Positions 35,656-45,159 of a stretch of DNA of 64,000 bases are shown here, in pieces. The notes below the pieces were generated by a model. It ran no database searches. It saw only the letters and a program-made list of their open reading frames with translations, and was not told where the DNA came from. The translations under genes were made by a program, and so were the position numbers. Source of the DNA: Paracoccaceae bacterium (GTDB lineage Bacteria; Pseudomonadota; Alphaproteobacteria; Rhodobacterales; Rhodobacteraceae); contig QWDA01000009.1 of assembly GCA_003605175.1 (NCBI GenBank), positions 62,001 through 126,000 of the forward strand. Reading direction: 5' to 3'. How positions within the stretch are numbered: position 1 is the first letter of the stretch; every line of letters begins with the position of its first letter.

Positions 35656-37114
35656 GGTCCGCGGCAACCCATTCGGCGATCCGGAGCGCGTTCGCGGCCA
35701 CCGTCAGCCCCGGATTGGTTCCGCCCGACGAGGGAAAGACCGAGGCATCCGCCACGTAGACCGCCGCCGCCACGCCCCGGAGCCGCCCGTCGGGCGCCAC
35801 GGGCGCGGTCGCCGCGTCCGCGCCCATCCGCACCGAACCGCAGGGATGGCCCAGATTGGGCAGCACCCGGCGCAAGAGGAACCGCACCGGCAAGGGCGCG
35901 AAGGCGGCACGGATCTCGCGCCGCATCGCCTCCCAGCGCGCCGCGAGCTCGGGCCGCACCTTGTAGCGCACCTTCACGGGGCCGGCCGGGTCGTAGCCGC
36001 CCTCCGGCGCCAGCACCCGGTTCTCCACGTAGGGCAGGTCCTCGAGGATCGTCGCCAGCACCGGCGGCGTCCCCAGCCGCCGCGCGAGGATCGTCGCCGG
36101 GATCCGGAGCGCGGCCATGAAGAACGGCTGCCCCGGCAGCCCCAGGGCCGCGATCCGCTCGCTCAGATGCCGCGACACCAGCCGCGGCGCCAGGTCGAAG
36201 CCGAGCGACTGGACCTCGCCGCCGCGCCCCTCGGGCAGGTCGTAGAAATCCCGCAGCCCCAACACCTTCTTCGGCCCGCTCGCCGCCAGCGCCGGGTCGA
36301 CCCGCGGCACGAAGAGATCGCTGCAATGGAACATCAGCCCCGCGCCGATCAGCGGATGCGCCGCGCCCTCGAACAGATCCGGCGAGGCCATCAGCAGCCG
36401 CGGCGTGTTGAGCGCCCCCGCCGCCAGCACCACGGTGCGCGCCCGCACCGGCGCGGCGTCCGCAAGCGCCAGCCGCACCGTACCGTCCGCCTCCCGCGCC
36501 AGCCCGGCCACATGCGCCCCGGCCCGGAGCGTCACCGAAGCCCCGGCCAGCCCCCGCGACCATCCCTCGCCCTTGCAGCCCCGCGCGCAGCGCATCCCCT
36601 GGCACTCGCCGCAGCCCGGCCGGTAGCCGATCGCCACGGGCAGCCGGTAGGGCGCCCGACCGTTGCCACGCAGGGTCTCCACGATCACCCTGTCGCGCTC
36701 CGACACCGCCGGCTCCACCGCCCCAACGCCCAGTCGCCGCTCCGCCACGGCATACCAGCGCGCCATCTCGCCCGCCGAGACCGGCCAGGCGGTCGGCAGC
36801 GCCTCCGCCACCGTAGCCCGCGACCCGTCGAAATCCTCCGGCGCGAACCGCTCCAGCGCCGCGCCGTAGAGCGCCGAGGACCCGCCCGGCCCATGCCCCA
36901 GAAGCGCCGCCGCCTCGCGGTGGAACCGCCCGCCCTTGCCCTCGCGCAGGATCGGCCCCGGCCAGCGTCCCGCGCCCGGCGCCTCCGCCGCGCCGCCCCG
37001 CACCGGCCCCGATTCCAGCACCACCACGCGGAGACCGGCCTCGCCCAGCCGCGCCGCGACCATCCCGCCCGCGAGGCCGCCGCCCACCACCGCCACGTCC
37101 CAGGGAGCGCTCAT
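35621..37114 (-). CDS. GMC-family FAD oxidoreductase with a four-cysteine motif
   Basis: The 497-aa protein has the FAD-binding start 'VAVVGGGLAGGMVAARLGEA', and the GMC C-terminal block 'HPCGSVRMG' (catalytic-region His) plus 'GGTNPGLTVAANALRIAEW'. Cys168, 171, 176 and 180 are spaced C-x2-C-x4-C-x3-C in the middle. The last three match the spacing I recall for the iron-sulfur cysteines of bacterial FAD-glucose dehydrogenase. It probably oxidises a sugar or polyol hydroxyl. Its start overlaps the acyltransferase stop (ATGA), so the two are co-translated. The same frame runs on across the acyltransferase gene but is not coding there. Confidence 0.82.
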   Translation of the reverse strand: MSAPWDVAVVGGGLAGGMVAARLGEAGLRVVVLESGPVRGGAAEAPGAGRWPGPILREGKGGRFHREAAALLGHGPGGSSALYGAALERFAPEDFDGSRATVAEALPTAWPVSAGEMARWYAVAERRLGVGAVEPAVSERDRVIVETLRGNGRAPYRLPVAIGYRPGCGECQGMRCARGCKGEGWSRGLAGASVTLRAGAHVAGLAREADGTVRLALADAAPVRARTVVLAAGALNTPRLLMASPDLFEGAAHPLIGAGLMFHCSDLFVPRVDPALAASGPKKVLGLRDFYDLPEGRGGEVQSLGFDLAPRLVSRHLSERIAALGLPGQPFFMAALRIPATILARRLGTPPVLATILEDLPYVENRVLAPEGGYDPAGPVKVRYKVRPELAARWEAMRREIRAAFAPLPVRFLLRRVLPNLGHPCGSVRMGADAATAPVAPDGRLRGVAAAVYVADASVFPSSGGTNPGLTVAANALRIAEWVAADLRPAPGAEASA

Positions 37115-39099
37115 CTCAGCGCTCCCGCGAGTTCCGGCAGAAGCGCGCCCGTCAGCATCGGTGTCGCCGCCGCGGTGTGGTGGATCGGGTCGAAATACCA
37201 GCTCAGCGCCCCGTCCGAGAACCGGCAGGCCCCGCCCGGGCAAATGATCCGGCGCGGATCGACCACCACCGCGTCGGGTAGCAGCGCCGCCAGTGCCGCC
37301 GCGAACCGGTCGCGTGCCGCCGCATCGCGCTCGCGCATCGCCGCGTAGGCGGGCGGGATCGCGGAAAGGTCGGTCGCGGGCCCGATCCGTGACAGGATCT
37401 CGGGCACGTTCTCCACCGTCACCTGCGGCCCGAACACCACCAGTTTCCCGACACGCGGCGCCAGAGCCGCCTCGGTCGCGAGGATCGCCGCCCGCCAGCG
37501 GTCGATCCCGTCGCCTTCGGCCGGAACGAAGCCGCCGTCGCGCTCCAGGAACAGCCGGTCGGCATACTCCATCCAGCTCTGGTTCCAGATCGCCAGGTCG
37601 TACCGCCCCTGATCGGCATAGATCCGGTCGCGCAGGTCGCGGCAGCCCCGGTCGACCCCGCCATGGACCACCTGCAGGCTCTCCGCCGCCATCGGGCAGC
37701 CGCCCCGCGTGATCAGGGTGACCTCCGCATCGCCGATCCCCGGCAGCGCCATCAGCGCCGGCACGTAGTTCTGCATCATCGAATCGCCGAAGATCAGCAC
37801 CCGCCGGCCGTTCGTGCCGCGGCCCAGATGCAACACCCCGTTCCGGTAGTCCTCGAGGAACTGGAAACCCATCGCCCGCGCCATCTCGCGCTTTTCCGGC
37901 AGCAGATCCATCCGCCCGGGCAATCCGCCGGTGGCCCGCACCCCCCAGGAAAGCGCCAAGACCAGCGCCGCTGCGGCCGCGACGCCCAGGGTCTCGCGCC
38001 AGCGGTGCCCGGAGCCCTTGCCCGCGCCCGACAGCCGGAACCGCGCCTCGACCGCGTGGAAGAGGAGCCAGCCGCCGCCCACCGATGCCGCGCAGAGGAG
38101 CCATTTCTCGAGGCTCGAGAACGGGCCGACCGAGAGATAGCGCGCGAAGACCACGACCGGCCAATGGGCGAGATAGACCGAATAGGAGATCCGCCCCAGC
38201 GCGGTCAGCGGCGCGACCGAGAGAAGCCGCGCGGGCAGGGGCGCCCGCCCGCCCGCCGCGACGATCAGGAACCCGCCGAGCGCCGGCACCGCGCCATGCA
38301 GCCCGGGAAAGGGGCTCGCCTCGTCGAACACCAGCGCCGCGCCGACCACGAGCGCGATCCCGGCGCAGGTCAGTGCCGTGGCGGGCCCGCGCCCGAGACC
38401 GGCCAGTCGCCGCTCGGTCCAGACCGCCATCGCGCCCGCGAGGAGCTGGTAGGCCCGGAACGGCAGCAGGAAATAGGCCCAGGCCGGGTTCTGCCCGATG
38501 GCGAATTCCGACGCCACCAGCCCGGCCGCGAGCACGAGGCCGACGATCAGGAACAGGTGCCGCCTGAGCGCCGCGACCCGGAAGATCACGAGAAGCACGA
38601 AGGGCCAGAGCAGGTAGAACTGCTCCTCGACGCTGAGGGACCAGGTGTGCAGGAGCGGCTTGATCCGCGACGAGGTCTCGAAATAGCCGTCCGAGAAGGC
38701 GAAATGGAAGTTCGACAGCGATAGCGCCGCCGCCAGCGACGAGGCGGCCAGCTCCCGCAGGTGCTCGGGCGAGAGAATCACGATGCCGGCCGCCAGCGTG
38801 ACGAGGATGGTCGCCAGCAGGGACGGGATCAGTCGCCGGATCCGGCGCACATAGAAGTTGCGCACGGAAAACTTGCCGGTCTCGAATTCGTCGATCAGGA
38901 GCCGGGTGATCAGGTAGCCCGAGATGACGAAGAAGACATCGACCCCCACATAGCCGCCCTCGATCCACGAGAAAGTGGCGTGGTAGAGCACCACGAGAAG
39001 CACCGCGACGCCCCGCAGGCCCTCGATCTCGGAGCGGAAGCCCAGCCGTCCCGCGTGCCGGGCCACGCCCGGAAGGGCCTGATCTGCCAGTGCGGCCAT
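37111..39099 (-). CDS. Acyltransferase 3 / SGNH fusion (OafA-type O-acetyltransferase)
   Basis: The 662-aa protein has an N-terminal acyltransferase-3 membrane domain of about ten segments with 'EIEGLRGVAVLLVVLYHA' and 'GGYVGVDVFFVISGYLI', conserved R and H-T-W-S-L-S-V-E-E-Q-F-Y. The C-terminal ~270 residues form an SGNH domain starting 'VLIFGDSMMQNYVPAL' and ending with an Asp-x-x-His-like 'FDPIHHTAA'. OafA-type proteins move an acyl group across the membrane and onto surface sugars. It is the first gene of a two-gene operon with the GMC oxidoreductase. The glycan of this island is the obvious target. Confidence 0.88.
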   Translation of the reverse strand: MAALADQALPGVARHAGRLGFRSEIEGLRGVAVLLVVLYHATFSWIEGGYVGVDVFFVISGYLITRLLIDEFETGKFSVRNFYVRRIRRLIPSLLATILVTLAAGIVILSPEHLRELAASSLAAALSLSNFHFAFSDGYFETSSRIKPLLHTWSLSVEEQFYLLWPFVLLVIFRVAALRRHLFLIVGLVLAAGLVASEFAIGQNPAWAYFLLPFRAYQLLAGAMAVWTERRLAGLGRGPATALTCAGIALVVGAALVFDEASPFPGLHGAVPALGGFLIVAAGGRAPLPARLLSVAPLTALGRISYSVYLAHWPVVVFARYLSVGPFSSLEKWLLCAASVGGGWLLFHAVEARFRLSGAGKGSGHRWRETLGVAAAAALVLALSWGVRATGGLPGRMDLLPEKREMARAMGFQFLEDYRNGVLHLGRGTNGRRVLIFGDSMMQNYVPALMALPGIGDAEVTLITRGGCPMAAESLQVVHGGVDRGCRDLRDRIYADQGRYDLAIWNQSWMEYADRLFLERDGGFVPAEGDGIDRWRAAILATEAALAPRVGKLVVFGPQVTVENVPEILSRIGPATDLSAIPPAYAAMRERDAAARDRFAAALAALLPDAVVVDPRRIICPGGACRFSDGALSWYFDPIHHTAAATPMLTGALLPELAGALR

Positions 39100-39353
39100 C
39101 GTCCTCTGCCGGGTCTGCTATGTACCGCATCCTGTCTCGCAGGAGAGCCCCCCTCATGCAACCCGCAGCCTGCCGCAGCGCGGCGACCGGCGGGCGGCAT
39201 TCGGGGCCCGGAAACAAAGCCCGGCCGGGCCTGCCAATGTTCCGGCGCCCACCGGGCAGCCCGGGGGCAATGCGGCAGTGCGGCACTTCGCGCATGACAC
39301 CAACCGGCGCGATTGCTATTCAGGTCGCGATATTTCCCGAAAGTCGCCGGTTC

Positions 39354-40160
39354 ATGTTCAACGTTCGCCAGTTCACCAACCTCCTTCCGCAACCCGTCCG
39401 CTTCGAGCTCCGCCGCCGCCTGTTCGCGGGCTCGGCCCGCGAATGCCCGCTTTGCGGCAATTCGGTGAAGGCGTTCCACGGGCATGGCGGCGGCGCGGCG
39501 GTGCTGGACGAGCGCAAGGTGGTCGGCGGCATGCGTCGCGAGGACGACCGCTGCCCGGTCTGCCATGCCTGCGACCGCACCCGGATGATGATGCTGTTTC
39601 TCGAGAGCGAGACCGAGCTGGGCCGCCGCCCCATGCGCATCCTCCACGTCGCGCCGGATTTCGGCCTCTATCTCTGGCTCAGGCGGCAGCCGGCGGTGGA
39701 CTATGTCTGCTCGGATATCGACGCCAAGCGCTACCGGCATATCGAGGCGCTGCAGATCGCCGACCTGACCAAGCTGCATTTTGACAGCGACAGCTTCGAC
39801 ATCGTGATCTGCAGCCATGTGCTCGAGCACGTCCCCGACGATGCCGCGGCCTTCGCCGAGATCCGCCGCGTGCTGAAACCCGGCGGCAAGGCGCTGCTGC
39901 TCACGCCCTACGCGATGGACGGCCGGCCCACCGACGAGGATCCCTCGATCCACGATCCGGTGGAGCAGGACCGCCGCTTCGGCCAGTGGGACCACGTGCG
40001 GATCTACAATCGCGACGACTTCCTCGCCCGGATGGAGGCTGCCGGCCTCCAGACCCGCCTGTTCGAACCGATCCGCGAGATGCCGGAGCGGGCGACCGAG
40101 CTCGCGCTCAACCCGCTCGAGGCGCTGCCCATCGGAATCAGGCCGGCCCAGCCCGCCTGA
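39354..40160 (+). CDS. SAM-dependent methyltransferase with Cys-rich N-terminus
   Basis: The 268-aa protein has a zinc-ribbon-like N-terminal part (CPLCG near residue 24, then 'CPVCHACDRTRMMM') and a class I methyltransferase core: 'RILHVAPDFGLYLWLR' (motif I), 'DYVCSDIDAKRY', 'FDIVICSHVLEHVPDD' and 'EIRRVLKPGGKALLLTPY'. It is typical of methyltransferases in polysaccharide loci. The ATG at 39354 is chosen; the upstream open frame lies in the promoter region shared with the divergent acyltransferase gene. Substrate unknown. Confidence 0.82.
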   Translation: MFNVRQFTNLLPQPVRFELRRRLFAGSARECPLCGNSVKAFHGHGGGAAVLDERKVVGGMRREDDRCPVCHACDRTRMMMLFLESETELGRRPMRILHVAPDFGLYLWLRRQPAVDYVCSDIDAKRYRHIEALQIADLTKLHFDSDSFDIVICSHVLEHVPDDAAAFAEIRRVLKPGGKALLLTPYAMDGRPTDEDPSIHDPVEQDRRFGQWDHVRIYNRDDFLARMEAAGLQTRLFEPIREMPERATELALNPLEALPIGIRPAQPA

Positions 40161-40478
40161 TTTCCACGCAACCGGCCCGATTTCCGGGTCGTTGCGCGCC
40201 CGTTTCCAAACCGTTTCCGCCCGCTCGGCGCCGGCCTGTCGCCGGATTTCGCCGATCTTTGGGCCGGCATGAGCGACAATCCTCCGAGTGCCGAGTATTG
40301 GCGCCCGTTTCGGCAACTGTCGTGGGTGCGCGCCTGATTCTTACCCGGTCCGTGCCCAATTTTCGCCACGCCCCATCCGAGAACTCGCATCGTGGTTAAC
40401 AAGTTCTTCCCATCGCACACGGGCAGTGCGGCGTTCGGGGCGCAACGAAACGAACCAGCCAGCGAGGAATGCTTGGGG
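40161..40478. other. Spacer between methyltransferase and beta-helix genes
   Basis: These 318 bases hold an imperfect hairpin just after the methyltransferase stop: CGCAAC at 40167-40172 pairs with GTTGCG at 40191-40196, with a GGCCCG/CGGGTC inner stem. It has no T-tract. A GGTTAACAAG stretch at 40393-40402 is the only AT-rich point. A frame is open from 40392 into the next gene. I see no clear promoter boxes. Confidence 0.45.
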
Positions 40479-42161
40479 ATGAGCACCACCTACACGGACT
40501 ATTCGGCCTATGGGAACGCAACGGTCTTTGTTTCGAATTCGTCGGAACTGAACGCGGCGATCAAGTCGCTCGCGGCGAGCGGCGGCGGCACGGTGAAGGT
40601 GGACCCGAATGGCGGGCCCTATGACCTCAGCGTGAGCGGCGTGGGCTCCGCGGGCTCGCCCGTGCTGGTCCAGTCCTCCGGCAGCGCCGCGCCGCTCTTC
40701 GAATCCATGACCTTCACCAATTCGAGCTATATCGCCGTCGACGGCGTGAACCTCGACACTTCCTACATGACCAGCCGCAGCCAGTACGAGGACGACCTGA
40801 GGATCGACAATTCCTCGCATATCGAGATCGTCAACTCGACCTTCACCGGCAGCGCCAAGGGGTATCTGAGCGAGGCGACCTCCTCCGATGTGCAGGGCAC
40901 CGTGGGTGCCAACGTGTTCGACAGCGACAACATCACGCTCTCGGGCAACACCTTCTCGAACTACTATTTCGTCGTGAAGATGGTCGACACGACCGAGATC
41001 GACTTCACCGGCAACGAGATCACCCAGTGGCAGGGCGACGCCTTCCACGGCGGCGGCATCCAGGACGTGCTGATTGCCGACAATTACATGCACGACCCGC
41101 TGGGCTCGACCCAGACCATGACCCATTCCGACTTCATCCAGATCCGGATGGTCGCCACGGATCTCGAGAACCGCAATATCGAGATCGCCAACAACCTCCT
41201 CGACACCGAGGGCGGCCCGGCGGCGCAGGGCATCCACATGGGCACCGGCGGTTCCGACGGGACGAACTACAACATCTCGATCCACGACAATGTCATCATC
41301 ACGGGGTTGCCCCGCGGGATCAGCGTCGGGGGCGCTGACGGGCTCGATGTCTACGACAACACGCTGCTTTGGGACAAGGAATCCTGGGTCGAGGCCTCGG
41401 CCGGCGCGGACAAGAACTCCTGGGATCCGCGGATCCTGGTCAGCGGCCGCGATGTCGACGTCTCGGGCAATATCGCCACCTGGATCCGCGTCAACGGCAC
41501 CCAGACCGATGAGGGCGGCTACCAGATCCAGTACAAGAACGCCGGGGCCGACAACTACGCCGACAAGCATTTCAACGCCGACGGCACGATCAAGACCGCG
41601 AGCTTTCTCTACGGTGAGTTCGGCGCCGCGATGAGCTCGGGCGAAACCCTCTCCTACGCGGGCAGCTCCGGCGACGGCGGCAGCGGCTCGGAGGAGACCC
41701 CGACAGAAGAGACGACCGCCGAGGAGACCACCACCGAGGAAACGACCGAGGAGAAGACCACCGAGGAAACGACCGAGGAGGAGACCGCCGAGGAAACGAC
41801 CGAGGAGGAGACCGCCGAGGAAACGACCGAGGAGGAGACCACCGCGGAGACCGAGGAGGAAACCGCTCCCGAAGAGGAGAGCGAGGAGGACACCATCCCT
41901 CCGCCGGGCGCCAGCCGCAACGAGGACGACGGCAACTTCTTCTCGAAGATTCTCGACATGATCCTGGGGCTGTTCGGCGGCGGCAAGGACAAGGGCGGCG
42001 ATGTCGCCTCCGAGCCCGCCGCGGCCAGCATCACCCTCACCGAGCGGGTGCTGTCCACCGGGGAATCGAGCCTCGACGACATGCTGCCCGATACCGGCAC
42101 CGACGAGGGCGACGACCATCACGGCGATGATGACGAGGACGACCTCGACATCGCCGCCTGA
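40479..42161 (+). CDS. Right-handed beta-helix protein with acidic TEE repeat linker
   Basis: The 560-aa protein starts MSTTYTDYSAYGNATVFVSN without a signal peptide. Residues ~10-390 are beta-helix turns ('HIEIVNSTFTG', 'NITLSGNTFSNYYF', 'VLIADNYMHDP'), with D187 and H216-S-D218-F-I-Q221 as in the two other beta-helix proteins. Residues ~405-485 are a Thr/Glu linker with 9-residue repeats. The C-terminal ~80 residues end in an Asp/His-rich acidic tail and could be a type I secretion signal. A mannuronan epimerase or lyase-like role on the glycan is possible; no catalytic family was confirmed. An upstream in-frame GTG at 40392 would add 29 residues. Confidence 0.65.
   Translation: MSTTYTDYSAYGNATVFVSNSSELNAAIKSLAASGGGTVKVDPNGGPYDLSVSGVGSAGSPVLVQSSGSAAPLFESMTFTNSSYIAVDGVNLDTSYMTSRSQYEDDLRIDNSSHIEIVNSTFTGSAKGYLSEATSSDVQGTVGANVFDSDNITLSGNTFSNYYFVVKMVDTTEIDFTGNEITQWQGDAFHGGGIQDVLIADNYMHDPLGSTQTMTHSDFIQIRMVATDLENRNIEIANNLLDTEGGPAAQGIHMGTGGSDGTNYNISIHDNVIITGLPRGISVGGADGLDVYDNTLLWDKESWVEASAGADKNSWDPRILVSGRDVDVSGNIATWIRVNGTQTDEGGYQIQYKNAGADNYADKHFNADGTIKTASFLYGEFGAAMSSGETLSYAGSSGDGGSGSEETPTEETTAEETTTEETTEEKTTEETTEEETAEETTEEETAEETTEEETTAETEEETAPEEESEEDTIPPPGASRNEDDGNFFSKILDMILGLFGGGKDKGGDVASEPAAASITLTERVLSTGESSLDDMLPDTGTDEGDDHHGDDDEDDLDIAA
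41736..41843 (+). repeat. Four 27-bp tandem repeats coding EETTEE(E/K)T(A/T)
   Basis: Units begin at 41736, 41763, 41790 and 41817. The second and third are identical, and the others differ by one to three bases. They encode the acidic linker of the beta-helix protein, and partly degenerate GAG/ACC repeats flank them. Confidence 0.9.
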
Positions 42162-42303
42162 CCGCCGTCTGACGGGGAAGACACGCGGGCCGGAAACGGC
42201 CCGCGTCGGCGCTTCGGTCCCGCCCGGCTTCGCGCTTCAGCTCACGCCTGTTCCGCGCCGGCCGCAAGCATCGCCATGGCGGCAATCCCTGCGGCTGACC
42301 GTA

Positions 42304-43287
42304 TCAGCCCAGGCTCATCGCCGCCGCGCTCTCGGGCAGTTCCTCGTCGAAGCAGCGCTGGTAGAACTCGGCCACGGTCTGGCGCTCGAGCTCGTCGCAT
42401 TTGTTGAGGAAGGTCAGCCGGAACGCATAGCCCAGGTTGCGGAAGATCTGCGCGTTCTGCGCCCAGGCGATCACCGTCCGCGGGCTCATGACCGTGGAAA
42501 GATCGCCGTTCATGAAGGCGGTCCGCGTGAGATCGGCCACGGTCACCATCTGGCTCACCGTCTTGCGGCCCTTCTCGGTATTGTATTGCGGCACCTTGGC
42601 GAGAACGATCGCGGTCTCGGCATCGTGGCTGAGATAGTTCAGCGTCGCCACCAGCGACCAGCGGTCCATCTGGCCCTGGTTGATCTGCTGGGTGCCGTGA
42701 TAGAGGCCGGTCGTGTCGCCAAGGCCCACCGTGTTCGATGTGGCGAACAGGCGGAAATAGGGGTGCGGGGTGATCACCTCGTTCTGGTCGAGCAGCGTCA
42801 GCTTGCCGTCGACCTCGAGCACCCGCTGGATCACGAACATCACGTCGGCCCGGCCGGCGTCGTATTCGTCGAACACGATGGCGCAGGGGTTCCTGAGCGC
42901 CCAGGGCAGGATGCCCTCCTGGAACTCGGTCACCTGCATGCCCTCGCGCAGCTTGATCGCGTCCTTGCCGATCAGGTCGATCCGGCTGATATGGCTGTCG
43001 AGGTTCACCCGCACGCAGGGCCAGTTCAGCCGCGAGGCGACCTGCTCGATATGGGTCGATTTCCCGGTGCCGTGGTAGCCCTGGATCATCACGCGCCGGT
43101 TGTGGCTGAAGCCCGCCAGGATCGCGAGCGTCGTGTCCGGGTCGAACTTGTAGGTCGAATCCAGATCGGGCACGCGCTCGGTCCGGCTCTCGAAGCCCTT
43201 CACAACCATGTCGGTGTCGATCCCGAAGGTCTCGCGCACCGAAATCTCCTCGGTGGGTTTCACCGACACTTCCATGCTGCCGTCCAT
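42304..43287 (-). CDS. cobS: Cobaltochelatase subunit CobS
   Basis: CobS is the AAA+ subunit that, with CobT and CobN, inserts cobalt in aerobic vitamin B12 synthesis. The 327-aa product has Walker A '[17 protein letters not shown]', Walker B '[14 protein letters not shown]' and sensor '[20 protein letters not shown]'. The ATG at 43287 ([16 protein letters not shown]) is preferred to the frame start at 43341; MEVSVKP at 43275 is another option. cobT is not adjacent here. It marks the return to housekeeping genes after the polysaccharide island. Confidence 0.93.
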   Translation of the reverse strand: MDGSMEVSVKPTEEISVRETFGIDTDMVVKGFESRTERVPDLDSTYKFDPDTTLAILAGFSHNRRVMIQGYHGTGKSTHIEQVASRLNWPCVRVNLDSHISRIDLIGKDAIKLREGMQVTEFQEGILPWALRNPCAIVFDEYDAGRADVMFVIQRVLEVDGKLTLLDQNEVITPHPYFRLFATSNTVGLGDTTGLYHGTQQINQGQMDRWSLVATLNYLSHDAETAIVLAKVPQYNTEKGRKTVSQMVTVADLTRTAFMNGDLSTVMSPRTVIAWAQNAQIFRNLGYAFRLTFLNKCDELERQTVAEFYQRCFDEELPESAAAMSLG

Positions 43288-43384
43288 CCGTGCTTCCGTT
43301 CGTTTTGCCCCGCGGCGGGGCCTCGTCGGTAGGTGAACCATTCCGGCGGCGAGGGCAAGGGGAGGGCGGTGTTCCGGCCCCGCG

Positions 43385-45139
43385 TCACGGAGTCCAGATC
43401 ATCGGAATGAAGATCGTCGCGGTGATCGCGAGCAGGATGTTGAGCGGCAGCCCGACCCGGGTGAAATCGGTGAAACGGTAGCCGCCGGGCCCGTGGACCA
43501 GCGTGTTGGTCTGATAGCCGATCGGCGTGCAGAACGCCGCCGAGGCCGCGAACATCACCGTCACCACGAAGGGCCGCGGATCGAAGCCCAGCGCCAGCGC
43601 AAGCTGGATCGCCACCGGCGTCAGGATCACCGCCACCGCGTTGTTGGTCACCATCTCGGTCAGCGCCGAGGCCAGCACGTAGAGAGCCAGGATCGCCACG
43701 AAGGGCGGCGCTTCCCGGAGGAGCGGCTCGATCGCGTTCACGATCATCGTCACCGATCCGGCCTCCTGCAGCCCGGTCCCGACCATCAGCATCGCGAGGA
43801 TCAGCGCCAGCAGCCGCCCCTCGACCATGGCGAAGGCTTCCTCGGCATCGATGCAGCGCGAGATCAGCACCACCGCCACCGCCAAAAGCGCGAGCGGCAG
43901 GATGTCCGCCACGCCCAGCGCCGCCAGGGTGACCACCGCCGCGAGCGCCGCCACCGGGATCCAGGCCTTGGTCCGCCGGTAGGGCTGGTCGACGGGCTTG
44001 GTGATGTCCACGAGCTCCATGTCCGCCGCCAGCCGGTGGATATCGTCCGGCGCGCCCTCGAGCAGCAGCGTGTCGCCCACCCGCACCACGACGTCGTCAA
44101 GCTGGCGGCCGATATTCTCGTTTCGCCGGTGCACCGCCAGCGGATAGACGCCGTAGCGCCGCCGCAGGCGCATCGAGCCCAGCGACCGCCCGATCATCCG
44201 GCAGCCCGGCGAGATCAGCACCTCCACCGTCTCGGTCTGGACCGAGGAAAGCTGGTCCACCGGCCTGAGGTTCGGATTCGCCTGGAGCCCCAGGATCTCG
44301 CCCACCTCGGTCCGCAGAACCACCCGGTCGCCCGCATGCAGCACCACCGCCGCCATGTCGCGCCGGAGCGAGGCATCGCCCCTCAGCACGTCGATCACCC
44401 GCATCCGGTCGCGCTTGAAAAGCTCCACCTCCAGCACCGGCTGCCCGATCAGATCGGAATCCTCAGGCAGCGCCACCTCGGTGAAATACTTCATCCGCCG
44501 ACGGTCCGAGAGCATCACCCCCATCGACTGCCGCTCCGGCAGGAGTCGCCGGCCGATCAGCAGCAGATAGGCCGCGCCCGCCGCAACCTGCACCAGCCCC
44601 ATCGGCGCGATCTCGAGGATCGAGAACGGTTCGAGCCCCTGCGCCCGCGCCACCCCGTCGACCAGGAGGTTGGTCGAGGTGCCGATCAGCGTCACCGTGC
44701 CGCCCAGGATCGCCGCGTAGGAAAGCGGGATCAGCACCTTCGACGGCGAGACGCCCATCCGCTTCGCGAGCTGCACGAAGACCGGGATCATCAGGACCAC
44801 GACCGGCGTGTTGTTCAGGAACGCCGAGGCCGCCGTCACCACCGCGAGGCTGAACAGCAGCGTGCGCTTGGGCGCCGCCTCCACATAGGCGTCCATCCGC
44901 TGGATCAGCCAGGCCAGCGCGCCCGTGCGCACCATCCCGCCCATCACGAGGAACATCGCCGCGATGGTCCAGGGTGCCGAATTGGCGAACACTTCGCGTG
45001 CCTCGGCATAGGGAAGGAGCCCCAGCACATACATCGCCGCTGCGCCGCCGATCGCCACCACCTCGGGCGGATAGACCTCGCGCGCGAAAAGCACCAGCAT
45101 CAGGACGACGATCGCGATCCCGGCAAGCGACATGACCAT
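43385..45139 (-). CDS. SLC13-type anion permease with two TrkA-C domains
   Basis: The 584-aa inner membrane protein has two halves of 5-6 hydrophobic segments around a central soluble region (residues ~195-390). Each half has the loop '[14 protein letters not shown]' / '[15 protein letters not shown]', the signature of the DASS/SLC13 sodium-anion symporters. The central region holds two RCK_C (TrkA-C) domains ('[20 protein letters not shown]', '[19 protein letters not shown]'). Sulfate or dicarboxylate is a usual substrate; sulfate would fit the two sulfotransferases but this is a guess. I prefer ATG 45139; the frame opens at a TTG, 45166, overlapping the next gene. Confidence 0.82.
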   Translation of the reverse strand: MVMSLAGIAIVVLMLVLFAREVYPPEVVAIGGAAAMYVLGLLPYAEAREVFANSAPWTIAAMFLVMGGMVRTGALAWLIQRMDAYVEAAPKRTLLFSLAVVTAASAFLNNTPVVVLMIPVFVQLAKRMGVSPSKVLIPLSYAAILGGTVTLIGTSTNLLVDGVARAQGLEPFSILEIAPMGLVQVAAGAAYLLLIGRRLLPERQSMGVMLSDRRRMKYFTEVALPEDSDLIGQPVLEVELFKRDRMRVIDVLRGDASLRRDMAAVVLHAGDRVVLRTEVGEILGLQANPNLRPVDQLSSVQTETVEVLISPGCRMIGRSLGSMRLRRRYGVYPLAVHRRNENIGRQLDDVVVRVGDTLLLEGAPDDIHRLAADMELVDITKPVDQPYRRTKAWIPVAALAAVVTLAALGVADILPLALLAVAVVLISRCIDAEEAFAMVEGRLLALILAMLMVGTGLQEAGSVTMIVNAIEPLLREAPPFVAILALYVLASALTEMVTNNAVAVILTPVAIQLALALGFDPRPFVVTVMFAASAAFCTPIGYQTNTLVHGPGGYRFTDFTRVGLPLNILLAITATIFIPMIWTP

Positions 45140-45159
45140 CAGGTCGGCTCCAAGCGCGT

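Noticed and set aside
35579-37348. A 589-codon + frame opposite the GMC gene
   Set aside because: Its product is Arg/Pro/His-rich without motifs, while the - strand has complete GMC signatures.
35621-39295. A 1224-codon - frame extending the GMC oxidoreductase
   Set aside because: The extension is an out-of-frame reading of the acyltransferase gene; FAD-binding sequence begins at 37114 with an ATGA overlap.
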